The notes: a model not told the origin generated them from the letters alone. A stretch of DNA of 64,000 nt from Nitrospira sp. (GCA_018242725.1 JAFEBI010000004.1:1-64000); one strand, 5' to 3'; counted from the first letter of the stretch, positions 54,845-64,000 are shown. A program made the numbers and translations.

Positions 54845-55890
54845 CGTGTATTCCTCCAAGTCATCGACTGTCAGCCTTGTCTATCGCGTACCCATTAACG
54901 CGACACTCGACGAACCTAGCAACACACGTGCCACTTTTATCTCATGCCACCAGCTCAGCATTTTTGAGGTTTTTGATAAGGCTCTGAGCAGTTTTTACTT
55001 ATTATGAATACTAACCGATGTATCTCAACAGATACACACTGGATCAAATTAGATTCTAAATTCTTGAGCCTCGGCATTTCGCAAGGATCTATTTGCAGGC
55101 ATTTACGATTTCCGTTCACTTGTTGAGGCACACAAGCCGCGAATGTCCGGGTATGATCTGGGCTTTTGTCAGTCGAACGGAACGGTGCAATGCCTCCAAC
55201 TGGGAACGCACAACTATGTCAAATTGAACTGAGACCACCGACACTATTTGGCATCAGCCGATGTGATCTCTTCTGATGGCGCCCCTGATTGCCGTTATCT
55301 CTTTAGGGTAAGAGTGCGGTCGCTATGGATGGGAACGACTACTATAGAGATCCGATGCGCTAACCGTTGCAGAGGTGCTATCTCGATATGCTCAGCTGTC
55401 ATGCTGCAGGCAAAGCTGCCAGACTGACCACACCATGACACCTTGAGTCTAAATGGTGAGCAACACAAGGCATCTCATGATAGGGGCACGTCCAATGGCT
55501 CATTCCTTGCCTGATTCACCGATGCAGCCCCTTTGAAATACAACTGAATCGTTTTGCATTCATGAGTATCCAAATGGATTCATGGATTACCGCGGATAGT
55601 TATTGGATTCCACCAAACGTTCTCTCATTCTTCTTGGGCTTTGTGAATATTTACTGGTAATTTCACAACAACACGCCAAACCTCTCACGTGGCACGCTTC
55701 GTGCTTTAACCAAAACGCAACCGACACGTGGCAGACACTTTAGCCGCATGATGAGGAGTCGGCTATCAGTCAGCCATCCGCTGACCTCCGATGGCACATC
55801 CTCAGCATGCTGAGCGCCGGCATGCCATCGACGTGACAGTAAGTAGTTGATTGTTTTTATGCACAAAAGACCTTACAGAGGAGGACCCCA
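54845..55890. other. Long A+T-rich intergenic region between PKS and monooxygenase
   Basis: About 1,050 bases between divergent genes, visibly richer in A+T than its surroundings. No supported gene. It should contain the promoters of both the PKS operon and the monooxygenase; no clear operator or hairpin was identified. The size exceeds a simple divergent promoter, so a lost gene or a small RNA is possible. Confidence 0.45.
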
Positions 55891-57306
55891 ATGCCCACCG
55901 CAATCATCGACTGCACAAATCGACACTGTATCATTGGAGCAGGCCCATCGGGCCTCGCACAAGCCCGAGCCTTTCTCGCAGCAGGATTATCATTCGATAT
56001 CTTTGAGCGTCAGACCGATGTCGGGGGATTATGGGATATCAATAATCCCGGAACCCCGGTTTATGAAAACACCCACTTCGTCTCTTCCAGAACAGAATCA
56101 GGGTTCATGGATTTTCCATTCCCTCCCGGGGGAGATTTTCCGAGACGCGACGAAATCTTCGCGTACTTGAACGCTTTTGCTCATGCGTACGGACTTCGCA
56201 AGCACATCTACTTTTCAAGCACGGTCGAGCGGGTTGAGCCACAGGATGGTTTCTGGTTGGTCACGGTTCGCGGCGAAACCCGGCTCTATCGAAGCGTCGT
56301 CTGCGCATCGGGGATGCATTGGACGCCGAACTGGCCAGAGATTCCCGGTACATTCGATGGCCTTCAACGACACTCCATAGACTATCGAAGCTCTGAGGAG
56401 TTTAGAAATCAGCGTGTCTTGATCGTCGGCGCAGGCAACTCCGGCTGTGATATCGCGACTGAAGCGGCCCGAAGCGCTACGGCTGCCTATATCAGCATGC
56501 GCAGGGGCTATCACTTCCTCCCAAAGACAATGTTTGGGAAACCCGCCGACGTCTATGAACGAGAAAACGAATGGATACCGTTTCGAATCAGACAGTGGGT
56601 ATTCGGCCACATGCTGACTATCTTGCAGGGCGACCTCACGAGATACGGATTACAAAGGCCCACACATCGCATTTTAGAATCGCAACCAATTGTTAATTCA
56701 GACATCCTCTCCTGCTTTGCTCACGGTGATCTCAAGCCGAAGCCGGACGTCGAACGTCTCGATGGCTCTAGCGTGTACTTTGTCGATGGGTCATCAATTG
56801 AAGTTGATCAAATCTTGTATGCAACCGGGTATAAAGCCGCGTTCCCATATCTCGACCTAGAGCATATTGAATGGCTGGGTCATGGAGTCGGCCATTTCAT
56901 GACCTGCTTCTCGCGCAAACACCCCAATCTGTTTACGCTGGGATTCTACGAAGGTAACGCAGCCGTATTCCCCCATCTTGAGCTGTTCGCGGCAACCATC
57001 GCCCGGTACTTGCTCAGCCAAGATCGGAATACCGGCCAAGACACACTTCTCCGCGAGATCGCACAAAAGGAACACGGCGATCTACGTGGGCCGATCCAGA
57101 TGATCGATTCTCCTCGCCATGCAGCCTACTGCGATTGGCTCACGTTTCGAAAACGTATCCGCAAATTATATCGGACGGTAGGATGGTCCATGCCCACGGC
57201 GGACGATTATACGCGATTAAGACAGGCACAGGAGTCCTCCTTGGCCTACCCCCACCGAGCAGACTGTGGCGCAGGCTCCACCATACCGATCAAGCACCCG
57301 GCGTGA
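55891..57306 (+). CDS. Flavin-containing monooxygenase
   Basis: 471 residues. FAD motif CIIGAGPSGLAQA near the N-terminus, NADPH motif VLIVGAGNSGCDIA near residue 175, and YATGYKAAFPYL late in the sequence, as in class B FMO-type enzymes. The FMO fingerprint region reads CASGMHWTPNWPEIPG, a variant of FxGxxxHxxxY/F. Such enzymes insert oxygen at nitrogen, sulfur or carbonyl carbon. AGAGGAGG precedes the ATG. It is divergent from the PKS operon; N-oxygenation or Baeyer-Villiger oxidation of the amino-ketone product is a reasonable but untested idea. Confidence 0.87.
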   Translation: MPTAIIDCTNRHCIIGAGPSGLAQARAFLAAGLSFDIFERQTDVGGLWDINNPGTPVYENTHFVSSRTESGFMDFPFPPGGDFPRRDEIFAYLNAFAHAYGLRKHIYFSSTVERVEPQDGFWLVTVRGETRLYRSVVCASGMHWTPNWPEIPGTFDGLQRHSIDYRSSEEFRNQRVLIVGAGNSGCDIATEAARSATAAYISMRRGYHFLPKTMFGKPADVYERENEWIPFRIRQWVFGHMLTILQGDLTRYGLQRPTHRILESQPIVNSDILSCFAHGDLKPKPDVERLDGSSVYFVDGSSIEVDQILYATGYKAAFPYLDLEHIEWLGHGVGHFMTCFSRKHPNLFTLGFYEGNAAVFPHLELFAATIARYLLSQDRNTGQDTLLREIAQKEHGDLRGPIQMIDSPRHAAYCDWLTFRKRIRKLYRTVGWSMPTADDYTRLRQAQESSLAYPHRADCGAGSTIPIKHPA

Positions 57307-57432
57307 CGGTAAGGTCGACGGTGAAAACGAATGCGGCATTCAGCTGGACACCAGGATCTGGAAGAGGAAGCTGTGCTTATCCTCGATGTGTTCCTGCATC
57401 GAGGTATGGCCCAAGCCACGGTCTACTGAAAA

Positions 57433-58254
57433 TCACGTTGCAATGCCAGTGCGAATGAACGCCCCGAGCCGGTGGAAATATGCGCGTCCGCCTAGCAGGT
57501 AGGTATTGTTATGGTTGGCCCCTTCGATCACGTACCACTCCTTCGGCGGCAGGGCCGCGTCGAAGACCTGGCGTCCTAAGTCGATCGGAATGAGATCGTC
57601 CTTGTCTCCATGGATAATCAGCTTTGGTAAGGACAGCTGGGGGAGGCGGTCGATCAACCGATGTTCTGCTCCAAGAAGCCAATGGACAGGCACCCCGCCG
57701 TAATGAAATTTCGCCACGGCTTCGATGGATGGGAAGGCCGATTCAAGGATCAGCGCCGAGGCCGGTCGTTGTACGGCGAGTTCACCTGCCACAGTCGTTC
57801 CAAGCGATCGCCCGAACAAGATAATCCGTTCTGGGCGAATGTTTCTCGTGTGTGTAAGATAGTCATAGGCCCCATATGCATCATCGTAAAGTCCCCGCTC
57901 ACTTGGACGAACCGCCTGGCTTCGTCCATATCCCCGATAATCAAATAGGAACACGGACAGCCCAAGCTGGAACAACAGCCTCATATTTTCAAGACGGTGG
58001 CTGATATTTCCCGCATTGCCATGACACCAGAGCATGACCGGGCGATCAGCCGCTGATTCGACGTACCATCCGAACAATCGCGCGCCATCGGCGGCTTGAA
58101 ACCAGATCTCTTCGAGCGGCAAACCACTGAGCCTTGCCCAATCTCGGTCTTGCCAAGGTTCAGGATAGTAGACAAAGAATTGATCAAGGATACCCACCGG
58201 GGAAGGATACCGGAACCGACTCAGAGAAGAAAGCTCCGGACATGTCACAGCCAA
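57433..58254 (-). CDS. Alpha/beta hydrolase (S33 / YqkD-like)
   Basis: 273 residues from a TTG; GTG 58248 is an alternative and the true start is unclear. Serine hydrolase fold: LWCHGNAGN (oxyanion strand), nucleophile elbow GRSLGT, Asp in IIHGDKDDLIP and His in EGANHNN complete a catalytic triad. The substrate is unknown; the family includes lipases, thioesterases and peptidases. It is convergent with the monooxygenase and shares a 115-base divergent gap with the lipoprotein gene. A role as a discrete thioesterase for the PKS is conceivable but it lies on the other side of the monooxygenase. Confidence 0.85.
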   Translation of the reverse strand: MAVTCPELSSLSRFRYPSPVGILDQFFVYYPEPWQDRDWARLSGLPLEEIWFQAADGARLFGWYVESAADRPVMLWCHGNAGNISHRLENMRLLFQLGLSVFLFDYRGYGRSQAVRPSERGLYDDAYGAYDYLTHTRNIRPERIILFGRSLGTTVAGELAVQRPASALILESAFPSIEAVAKFHYGGVPVHWLLGAEHRLIDRLPQLSLPKLIIHGDKDDLIPIDLGRQVFDAALPPKEWYVIEGANHNNTYLLGGRAYFHRLGAFIRTGIAT

Positions 58255-58369
58255 ACACCACTGCCAAGGCGTGCAAGAATCGATGGTTTTCTTGTCCTAC
58301 ACCCTAAACCGCGCTATAGCTCATTCGTCAAAAGCCTTGCACCGTACCTCGCTACATGGAGGATGTGAG

Positions 58370-58915
58370 ATGCTCAAAGCTGGTTCCAGTCTACTCTGCG
58401 GCCTGTTCGTGCTGCTGACCCTGTACGTACTGCTCACCCTATCCGGGTGCTCCATCATGATGGCGATGGTTGGAGACAAAGAACCTGACTTTGAGCACAT
58501 CAAGGTCGGAGCGACCAAGGAGGAGATTGATTTTGAGTTTAACCAGTCTGGAACGCCGAAGGACCTTGGCGACGGCAAAACTGAGGTGCGTTACAAATAC
58601 GAAATGGGCAACTCCCCCAATCCAGCCCGTGCGGCGATTTATGGATACTACGATTTAGCTACACTTGGATTCGCCGAACCCGTATTTACTGTCGTCGAGT
58701 TTTTTGTGGGGCATAAGGAGGAAACCAGCATCGTCTATACTGCAGATAATACAGCGCTGTCTATCAGAGGATATACACCTCCCCCTCTCTCACCTGAGAT
58801 GAAAGCTGCGATTGAGGAGCAAGAAAAGTACGTGCGAAAGCGCCCCACCCCTCGCTCAAGTCAAACGCCCTCTCCTGATTCAATCGCCAGCCAACCAAGC
58901 AGCAGCTCTCCCTAG
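58370..58915 (+). CDS. Hypothetical lipoprotein
   Basis: 181 residues from ATG 58370, with GGAGG 7 bases upstream. The signal peptide ends in the lipobox LSGC. The part KVGATKEEIDFEFNQSG to RYKYEMG resembles the BamE/SmpA-like fold region in which a short helix is followed by strands. The C-terminus is a Pro/Ser-rich tail. It is tail-to-tail with the DUF4105 gene only 8 bases away. No function can be assigned. Confidence 0.72.
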   Translation: MLKAGSSLLCGLFVLLTLYVLLTLSGCSIMMAMVGDKEPDFEHIKVGATKEEIDFEFNQSGTPKDLGDGKTEVRYKYEMGNSPNPARAAIYGYYDLATLGFAEPVFTVVEFFVGHKEETSIVYTADNTALSIRGYTPPPLSPEMKAAIEEQEKYVRKRPTPRSSQTPSPDSIASQPSSSSP

Positions 58916-58923
58916 AGCATCGC

Positions 58924-60834
58924 TCAAAAAAAGGCTTGTACCCGGAACAGGACATCATTGTCGTGGTCGCGGTGGTTATACTCAAGCCTTACCGCCCAAT
59001 TCCTGGATACTGTGAACCGTGACCCGACATGCCATCGAAAATCATCGGACTTGTCACCCAACGGGAAATAAAGATACGAGCCTGTCGCCATAATTTTCCA
59101 ACGCTCAGTGAGATCAGCCAACATGCCGACGGTGGCACCGCCTCCGACTCGGTGTAGCTCATGGTAGGCTTTGCTGATATTCGCTTCAGCATCCGCAAAA
59201 GCAAAGAGGACCTCCCGTGACAGCAAGTGAAATTCTTTGGCACCACCAAGCCCGGCGTTGAAGACGCCGTTATTACATAGCTGGCAATCGTTCTGCCGAA
59301 TCGTATTCATCCCCACACCGAGCCGCCATGATGGAGAGTGAAAGACAGAATCCATGGGGGAAAGCGAGAGGAGGTTGAGCAGTGTTGCTCGTTCGACTCT
59401 GGTTTGATCCGCACGATTGTAGTGCCTGACGGTAACAGCGGCCATCTCAATTTGGGCATTGGGGGTATAGCCGGCTTCCGGATCGAGTAAGTCGTGATAG
59501 CCGCCTCGAAACGTGGCTTCCTCAAAGGTATCGTTATTGCGCCACCCACCTCCGAGCGACGCCTGCAGCATCTTATGGCCGAGTTCAGGCCGTTCGGCGA
59601 AAGGACGCACGCTAAATTCTTCGGATGGGATGCGGAGCCGACTTCGGGCCGTCAGAACCGCTCGGTTCCGTTCTTTCAATTCAGGTTTTGGGTCTTTTTT
59701 CGTCGTCTCAATCTGATACCGCAGGTAATCCGACGCTAGGTCCAAGACAAATGCTTGTTTAGCTGGATTCAATTGGATGAATGCCGGAGAGGTCAGCTCT
59801 CCAACATCTTGTGTCATCCGATGGGCCAAATCTCGTTCTGATGCAGGTAAGAATTCTCGTTTACGCCTAATGACGGTGCTGCGGGAAGGGCGATACGTAC
59901 TCGAAGAGACCAAGCCTGGTTTGGAAACGATCAATCTGACCGTATCAGCTGGAACCGTCCAAAACAAAAATTCGTCGGTCAAGTGTAGGCTCGGGTCGGC
60001 ATAATCCAGCAACGCCAGAAGATGGTACGAACAATTCTCCTTGAAATAGAAATAGTCGAAGTAGGCATTGCCCATTTCCCAGGCATGCATCAGAAACCGC
60101 TGCAATTGGGTTTCGGTCAGATTGAGGCGATACTCCCAAATATCCCGGTTTTCGATGTCTCGATACTGTTGTACCTTGAGGTAATAGGGAATGGTTGAGA
60201 AATAGCCTCGGTAGCTACCGAAGATCCCGCGTATTGGATACAGGAAACCGCTATTGGGCGGGACGTCTGCCGCGAAATTAACGGTATAGGACAAGATGCG
60301 GGTCTGTTCCGTCTGCCCCTTCTGATCGACGCGAAATAGCGTATGTCCGAACATGGACGCAGGGTTATTCAGAAATGACGAGGGAAAAATGAGCGAGATA
60401 GAATCAACTTCAAAGTCATCGTACCAGTGCTTGAATCGTTCGCAGACAAGCGGGGGGAGACGACTCGGGTCGAACGCCAGCTGTTCTTTGAGCCAATGAT
60501 AGCGGGCGACAAACGCACATTGCGCCGGCTGTTGTGATCGACCGATCAATTCATCTGAAAAAAATTGGGTAAGGGTGGCCGAAAGCTCCGCCGCTGGGTC
60601 CGTCTTCCCTTGTGGAGACATGAAAAATCTTTGATCATCTTGCTCACTCTCATACCCTCCGAAGAGTCCCTTCCGATAGTGCAACAAGAGGTGCCATTCG
60701 CGCTGTTCGGCGAGTCGCTTTTCCTGAGCCTGGTCAATCAGCTGTGCGAGATAACTTTCATGACCGGATGGCTGCGCATCCGCAATGGCAGAAACAACCA
60801 GCGAGAGGATGATAACAATGATGGAGACCAGCAC
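58924..60834 (-). CDS. DUF4105 family envelope protein
   Basis: 636 residues. A signal peptide (VSIIVIILSLVVSAIADA) precedes a DUF4105 / Lnb N-terminal periplasmic domain: LIFPSSFLNNPASMFGHT with a conserved His, RGYFSTIPYYLKVQQY, and ENCSYHLLALLD with a conserved Cys, the likely active-site pair of this permuted NlpC/P60-like fold. The C-terminal 230 residues look like outer-membrane strands ending in ...DVLFRVQAFF. The function is unknown; amidase or acyltransferase activity on the envelope is inferred. A strong hairpin lies just upstream, at the end of the DUF3015 gene. Confidence 0.85.
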   Translation of the reverse strand: MLVSIIVIILSLVVSAIADAQPSGHESYLAQLIDQAQEKRLAEQREWHLLLHYRKGLFGGYESEQDDQRFFMSPQGKTDPAAELSATLTQFFSDELIGRSQQPAQCAFVARYHWLKEQLAFDPSRLPPLVCERFKHWYDDFEVDSISLIFPSSFLNNPASMFGHTLFRVDQKGQTEQTRILSYTVNFAADVPPNSGFLYPIRGIFGSYRGYFSTIPYYLKVQQYRDIENRDIWEYRLNLTETQLQRFLMHAWEMGNAYFDYFYFKENCSYHLLALLDYADPSLHLTDEFLFWTVPADTVRLIVSKPGLVSSSTYRPSRSTVIRRKREFLPASERDLAHRMTQDVGELTSPAFIQLNPAKQAFVLDLASDYLRYQIETTKKDPKPELKERNRAVLTARSRLRIPSEEFSVRPFAERPELGHKMLQASLGGGWRNNDTFEEATFRGGYHDLLDPEAGYTPNAQIEMAAVTVRHYNRADQTRVERATLLNLLSLSPMDSVFHSPSWRLGVGMNTIRQNDCQLCNNGVFNAGLGGAKEFHLLSREVLFAFADAEANISKAYHELHRVGGGATVGMLADLTERWKIMATGSYLYFPLGDKSDDFRWHVGSRFTVSRNWAVRLEYNHRDHDNDVLFRVQAFF

Positions 60835-60851
60835 GGTGTGAAAGACACGAT

Positions 60852-60881
60852 AAGGGCCCCGGCATTCCTGCCAGGGCCCTT
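60852..60881 (-). terminator. Hairpin terminator after the DUF3015 gene
   Basis: AAGGGCCC pairs perfectly with GGGCCCTT, with an inner GGCA/TGCC stem, directly downstream of the DUF3015 stop. There is no long T-run, so it may be a partly Rho-independent or bifunctional element ahead of the DUF4105 gene. Confidence 0.7.
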
Positions 60882-60890
60882 GGTGATTCC

Positions 60891-61400
60891 TTAGCGGACT
60901 GATGCTTGCGCGAGAACCGGATGGCCCGCGATGGCATCATTGAGGGACTTCACCAATGCTACTGGAGACGTTTCTCCAGCTTGAACCAGAGACGTATAAC
61001 GCTCCTGAGTCATGGCGAAGAATTCAGCGTGACGCTCTGCCGGAACGCCCATCAGAGTGGCCAGCGAGGCCAGGTGCTCGCCCTGTCCTTGCGCCATCTC
61101 GGTCGTGAGCGCATCAAAGTTCAACGACGCAAACATGGTCGTCTTGTGCTCGCCCATGATCTTACCATCGTTGGTGCAACCTGAGGTGCCAAAGCTAATC
61201 CCGAACGTCTGGCTCCAGAAGGTCCCGTTCGTGGTCGTCTGTAGTACCTGCGGGAGGATTTCCTTCTGGCCCTTGTACTCGCCCCAGGCCAACTTGCCCA
61301 ACCCACAGCCCGGGCCAGTGTCTGGATTTGCAGCCATTGCCAGCCCCGCCTGGCTACCAAACAGAATTGCAACGGCTAATAAGAGCACTTTCTTCGACAT
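60891..61400 (-). CDS. DUF3015 family protein
   Basis: 169 residues. Signal peptide ending AMAA, then the DUF3015 core: NPDTGPGCGLGKLAWGEYKG, TTNGTFWSQTFGISFGTSGC, and QGQGEHLASLATLMGVPA. Two conserved Cys residues probably form a periplasmic disulphide. The role is unknown; the family is frequent in Nitrospira and other Gram-negative bacteria. GGAGGAGG lies upstream of the ATG. It ends in a strong hairpin. Confidence 0.9.
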   Translation of the reverse strand: MSKKVLLLAVAILFGSQAGLAMAANPDTGPGCGLGKLAWGEYKGQKEILPQVLQTTTNGTFWSQTFGISFGTSGCTNDGKIMGEHKTTMFASLNFDALTTEMAQGQGEHLASLATLMGVPAERHAEFFAMTQERYTSLVQAGETSPVALVKSLNDAIAGHPVLAQASVR

Positions 61401-61816
61401 AAGTCCTCCTCCGTTAGAAAGAATTAGGTTAAGTACCCTGAGACTACAGAAACACCGAGTCGAAGTATAACCGAATCTCCAACAGATGTTGAGAGTTTTT
61501 TCAACTCCAATTGATCGGCTATACCACAGAAATGGTTTTTGATTATAGACAATTCACGACGGAACGCAACAACTATTCTTCGTCTTCCTGAGTCGGTCCA
61601 TCTAATCCGGCGGGAGGTCCCCGCCTGTCAAAACCGGGAAATCTATCTGGGGATGACGCCACCGATCTCGACGACAACCTCATTATGTTGCTGAAGTTCA
61701 CCGGCACCGTGATAGATTAACAGACACGATGGTGTATACCAGCAATATGAATGGGTAACTCAACCTCATAGGCTAACGTCCTCGGTTGGTTTCTCTCTTC
61801 ACAAGGCCGTCGATAC
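61401..61816. other. Divergent intergenic region
   Basis: About 416 bases between the DUF3015 gene (minus) and a small barrel gene (plus). No gene seen; presumably promoters for both. Confidence 0.4.
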
Positions 61817-62467
61817 ATGACACTTCGTGCCCGATCCCTCGCGCTTGTCCTTTCTGCGGTTCTTCTCTGTCACATAGGGCTCATTGAACGCGCCCTGCCC
61901 GCTGAATTTGGAACGATCGAGTTGGGTGGATATGCACTCGGGAGTTGGCCGCGAGATCAAGCGCTCTACAATCAGGGAACGACCGTTCCCGCCTCAGTTC
62001 AGTCGGGTTTCGGCGCCGGGTTCACCGTCGGACTTTTCCCTACCACGCTGCGTGGGATCATTGGCTTCGCGTTTGATTCGAACCTCCATAGCGGAGCACT
62101 TTCTTTCTCCGATATCGGGCAGGGGCAACGGACTGAACGTGGTCGTTCCGACCTGCTCCTGTCCAATACGACAGTCAACCTTTTATTTCGATATCCGGGC
62201 GAACGCGTACGCCCATATATTGGAGCTGGTGTTGGATGGTCAAGCGGAACTCTTCTCAATCCAAACATTGCGGGACGAAATGATCAAGATTTTGATTCCG
62301 CCTACGCGTTTGTTCATCAATTTCTTGGCGGTGCTCAGGTGTCTCTCACTGCGAAGGTCTTTATTTTTGGTGAGTACCGCTATACATCATCAACCTATCA
62401 CTGGGAAGAACTGGCCGTCGATTTTCGCACACACTATGGATTACTTGGGGTTGGGCTACGCTTGTAA
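61817..62467 (+). CDS. Small outer-membrane beta-barrel protein
   Basis: 216 residues. Signal peptide ending ALPA, then about eight amphipathic strands such as FGAGFTVGLFPTT, RVRPYIGAGVGWSS, SLTAKVFIFGEYRYTSS and a final strand ending GVGLRL. This fits the OmpW/OmpA-like eight-stranded barrel group (porin-like outer-membrane beta-barrel domain). The function is unknown. It ends at a strong bidirectional hairpin. Confidence 0.78.
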   Translation: MTLRARSLALVLSAVLLCHIGLIERALPAEFGTIELGGYALGSWPRDQALYNQGTTVPASVQSGFGAGFTVGLFPTTLRGIIGFAFDSNLHSGALSFSDIGQGQRTERGRSDLLLSNTTVNLLFRYPGERVRPYIGAGVGWSSGTLLNPNIAGRNDQDFDSAYAFVHQFLGGAQVSLTAKVFIFGEYRYTSSTYHWEELAVDFRTHYGLLGVGLRL

Positions 62468-62474
62468 TTCTCGG

Positions 62475-62513
62475 CGTCAGCCTGATGCCGGCTGAACCGG
62501 CACCAGGCTGACG
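62475..62513. terminator. Bidirectional hairpin terminator
   Basis: CGTCAGCCTG pairs with CAGGCTGACG, with an inner TGCCGG/CCGGCA stem. It lies between two convergent genes, 8 bases after the barrel stop, so it can serve both strands. Confidence 0.82.
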
Positions 62514-62525
62514 TTCAGTAATCTC

Positions 62526-63116
62526 TCACTTTCTCGTTTCAGCAACCATTGCGAGACGATCCCCAGCGATTGTTTTCAGCTGCTCCAGACTCAGTTCCTT
62601 CACAACTTGGCATTCAGCGTTAAGCAGGCGAACGCTCCCGTCGGCAGCATACTCCGCTTCCGAGAGAAGATTCCCATATTCATCAACCAGGCGATACCCC
62701 GTCGCGCTGGCGACGATCGTGGCACGGCGTTCGACCACACCATGGCGCTCGAAGCTCACCGTTGCACCATCCTCCGACGAAATCCATCGAACGCTGGTCT
62801 CGCCCAATGTCACCACCTTGCTACCATCGCTCCCCAGATCGGACTCCTTAACGGGGCTGTCACCGGTCCAAAAATGCATCGAGTTGAAAATGAAGGTATC
62901 CAGCAATGCCGAGAACATGTAGGCCGGAACAATCAACATACCGAAGAAGACAATTTCCTTCATCCATTTGTCATTGACTTGACCGCTGCCTTTGACATTG
63001 CTGTTCCAGCGATAGACATTCTTTGTGAGATTGAACGGACCATAGCACGCGGTACTCATCGCCATCACGCTCAGCAACACCATCGCCGCAATAGTTCGCT
63101 GCCTCAATCTGCTCAT
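62526..63116 (-). CDS. DUF3332-like lipoprotein
   Basis: 196 residues from ATG 63116, with AAGGAGA upstream. The lipobox is STAC after a short hydrophobic signal. The FNLTKNVYRWN and WMKEIVFFGMLIVPAYMFSALLD segments, with a predicted membrane helix, match the DUF3332 family. The C-terminal half is strand-rich. The function is unknown. It ends at the shared terminator. Confidence 0.75.
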   Translation of the reverse strand: MSRLRQRTIAAMVLLSVMAMSTACYGPFNLTKNVYRWNSNVKGSGQVNDKWMKEIVFFGMLIVPAYMFSALLDTFIFNSMHFWTGDSPVKESDLGSDGSKVVTLGETSVRWISSEDGATVSFERHGVVERRATIVASATGYRLVDEYGNLLSEAEYAADGSVRLLNAECQVVKELSLEQLKTIAGDRLAMVAETRK

Positions 63117-63208
63117 CCCCGTCTCCTTTTCATCAAAATAATCAGGTTGTCCCACTTATCGCGCAATCCCTCATCTAACATAATCCAAGATTTTGGCACA
63201 ATCGCGCC

Positions 63209-63727
63209 TCAATCAGAAATCTCGTCTCGTGCAATCCGATCGTTCAAACGAATGTGCCTCGCCGACAACCGTGCGCCGATTGTGATCATCCCCAGCATTC
63301 TGGGCAGCGCAAAGCGTTTGGGACCGGCCGATCCCGGATTGAACAACAATGTATCGTCCAGCCATTCGTTCCTCGGTTGGTGAGTATGACCAAAGATACA
63401 GATGTTCGGTTGCATGCGATCAAGAAACGCGCTTCCCTCTTTGGTCAACTTTCCCCCTTCAAACATCACATGCCTGATCGCGATACGGACACCATTCAGC
63501 TTGAGGAGTGCCTCGATCGGAAAGCCACTCTTCTCATACCCGTCGACGTTGCCGGAAACCACCGTCACGGGGGCGATGCCTTTCAGATACTCGATGACTG
63601 CGCGCTTGCCGAAATCACCGGCGTGAACAATATGATCAACATGCTGGAAGTGCCGCAGGATTACCGGATCGAACAGGCCGTGCGTGTCGGCGATCACTCC
63701 GATACGAATGAGCCGTGACCGGCTCAC
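63209..63727 (-). CDS. YfcE-type metallophosphoesterase
   Basis: 172 residues from GTG 63727; the longer frame upstream overlaps the M48 gene and lacks similarity. Calcineurin-like phosphodiesterase with metal motifs DTHG, GDFGK, GNVDG, and GHTH, typical of YfcE/MJ0936. It hydrolyses phosphodiesters in vitro; the biological substrate is unknown. The GTG overlaps the stop of the upstream M48 gene (GTGA), so they are co-translated. Confidence 0.9.
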   Translation of the reverse strand: MSRSRLIRIGVIADTHGLFDPVILRHFQHVDHIVHAGDFGKRAVIEYLKGIAPVTVVSGNVDGYEKSGFPIEALLKLNGVRIAIRHVMFEGGKLTKEGSAFLDRMQPNICIFGHTHQPRNEWLDDTLLFNPGSAGPKRFALPRMLGMITIGARLSARHIRLNDRIARDEISD

Positions 63728-64000
63728 GGAGCAGAGCCTGATGACACGCCTAATGCATCGCGAACCTTGGTCCATTCGAACGAGAACGGCTCAGACTGCT
63801 GCTTCGGCATCTCCGCGAGTCGCGCCTTGAGATGATCCGCTCTGGCACTGCTCATCGGATGGGTGGAGAGCCACTCGACTCGCCCCTCATCCTTCTCAGT
63901 CAGTCGTTGGAAGAACGTGATCATGCCTTCGGGGTGAATCTTGGCACGATACAGCAGATCAAGCCCGGTGGTATCCGCCTCGGTCTCCTGCGCTCGGCCA
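63724..64000 (-). CDS. M48-family metalloprotease, C-terminal part (5' end outside window)
   Basis: 92 codons remain. The visible part starts inside the M48 domain: ETEADTTGLDLLYRAK contains the third zinc-ligand Glu, and the later WLSTHPMSSAR is the family's STHP motif. M48 proteases of this type are periplasmic or membrane-anchored quality-control enzymes (BepA/YcaL-like). The catalytic HExxH lies beyond the right edge. It is upstream of and overlaps the phosphoesterase gene. Confidence 0.85.
   Translation of the reverse strand, partial: GRAQETEADTTGLDLLYRAKIHPEGMITFFQRLTEKDEGRVEWLSTHPMSSARADHLKARLAEMPKQQSEPFSFEWTKVRDALGVSSGSAP

Noticed and set aside
57433-58254. Alpha/beta hydrolase as the PKS thioesterase
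   Set aside because: Separate from the PKS operon beyond the monooxygenase, and a generic fold; the coupled AOS explains release better.

Overview
The window looks like a chromosomal segment of a Nitrospirota bacterium, most probably Nitrospira. This is an inference from moderately high GC, gene content (homodimeric pyruvate dehydrogenase operon, a Hyf-like complex I relative, CbbQ-type ATPase, DUF3015 and DUF4105 envelope proteins, many sensor kinases) and style of small lipoproteins. No rRNA, tRNA or CRISPR array was seen, so the taxon cannot be fixed from the window alone.

Layout. 1-4.6 kb (minus): a translationally coupled pair, a TIR-domain protein followed by an nSTAND1 ATPase with a long array of WD40 repeats that runs off the left edge; this looks like an NLR-like conflict or defence module. 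4.7-7.7 kb: an orphan Phd/YefM antitoxin, two paralogous glycine-zipper lipoproteins, a DUF167 protein and an orphan CbbQ/NorQ AAA+ ATPase. 7.8-10.2 kb: a decayed patch with an IS5-family remnant, one exported protein and an internally deleted IS481-family element inserted at CTAG. 10.4-16.7 kb: pyruvate dehydrogenase operon aceE-aceF-lpdA-lplA. 17.4-20.1 kb: NtrB/NtrC-like two-component pair. 21.4-28.7 kb: six-gene Hyf-like membrane complex whose large subunit lacks the NiFe-binding cysteines, followed by a type II NADH dehydrogenase (ndh). 30.6-36.1 kb: a hybrid sensor kinase coupled to a YkgJ-DUF2156 fusion, divergent from an ATP-grasp-like protein. 36.1-41.9 kb: a plus-strand run with glutaredoxin, lysine 2,3-aminomutase, two-domain dCTP deaminase, a membrane protein, paired TIGR04283/TIGR04282-type transferases, an SDR reductase and a zinc-ribbon protein.

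42.4-57.3 kb holds the most unusual system: a 2,127-residue single-module reducing type I polyketide synthase, immediately coupled to a stand-alone alpha-oxoamine synthase (AOS), then an RND/MMPL exporter, a LolA-like periplasmic lipid carrier and an outer-membrane barrel, with a flavin monooxygenase on the opposite strand about 1 kb upstream. The PKS has no thioesterase, so I infer that the AOS releases the chain by decarboxylative condensation with an amino acid, giving a sphingoid-like alpha-amino ketone that the export genes carry to the outer membrane.

57.4-64 kb: envelope and housekeeping genes, namely an alpha/beta hydrolase, a lipoprotein, a DUF4105 protein, a DUF3015 protein, a small outer-membrane barrel, a DUF3332-like lipoprotein, a YfcE-type phosphodiesterase and the C-terminal end of an M48 metalloprotease. 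Two strong hairpins mark gene ends at 60.86 and 62.49 kb.
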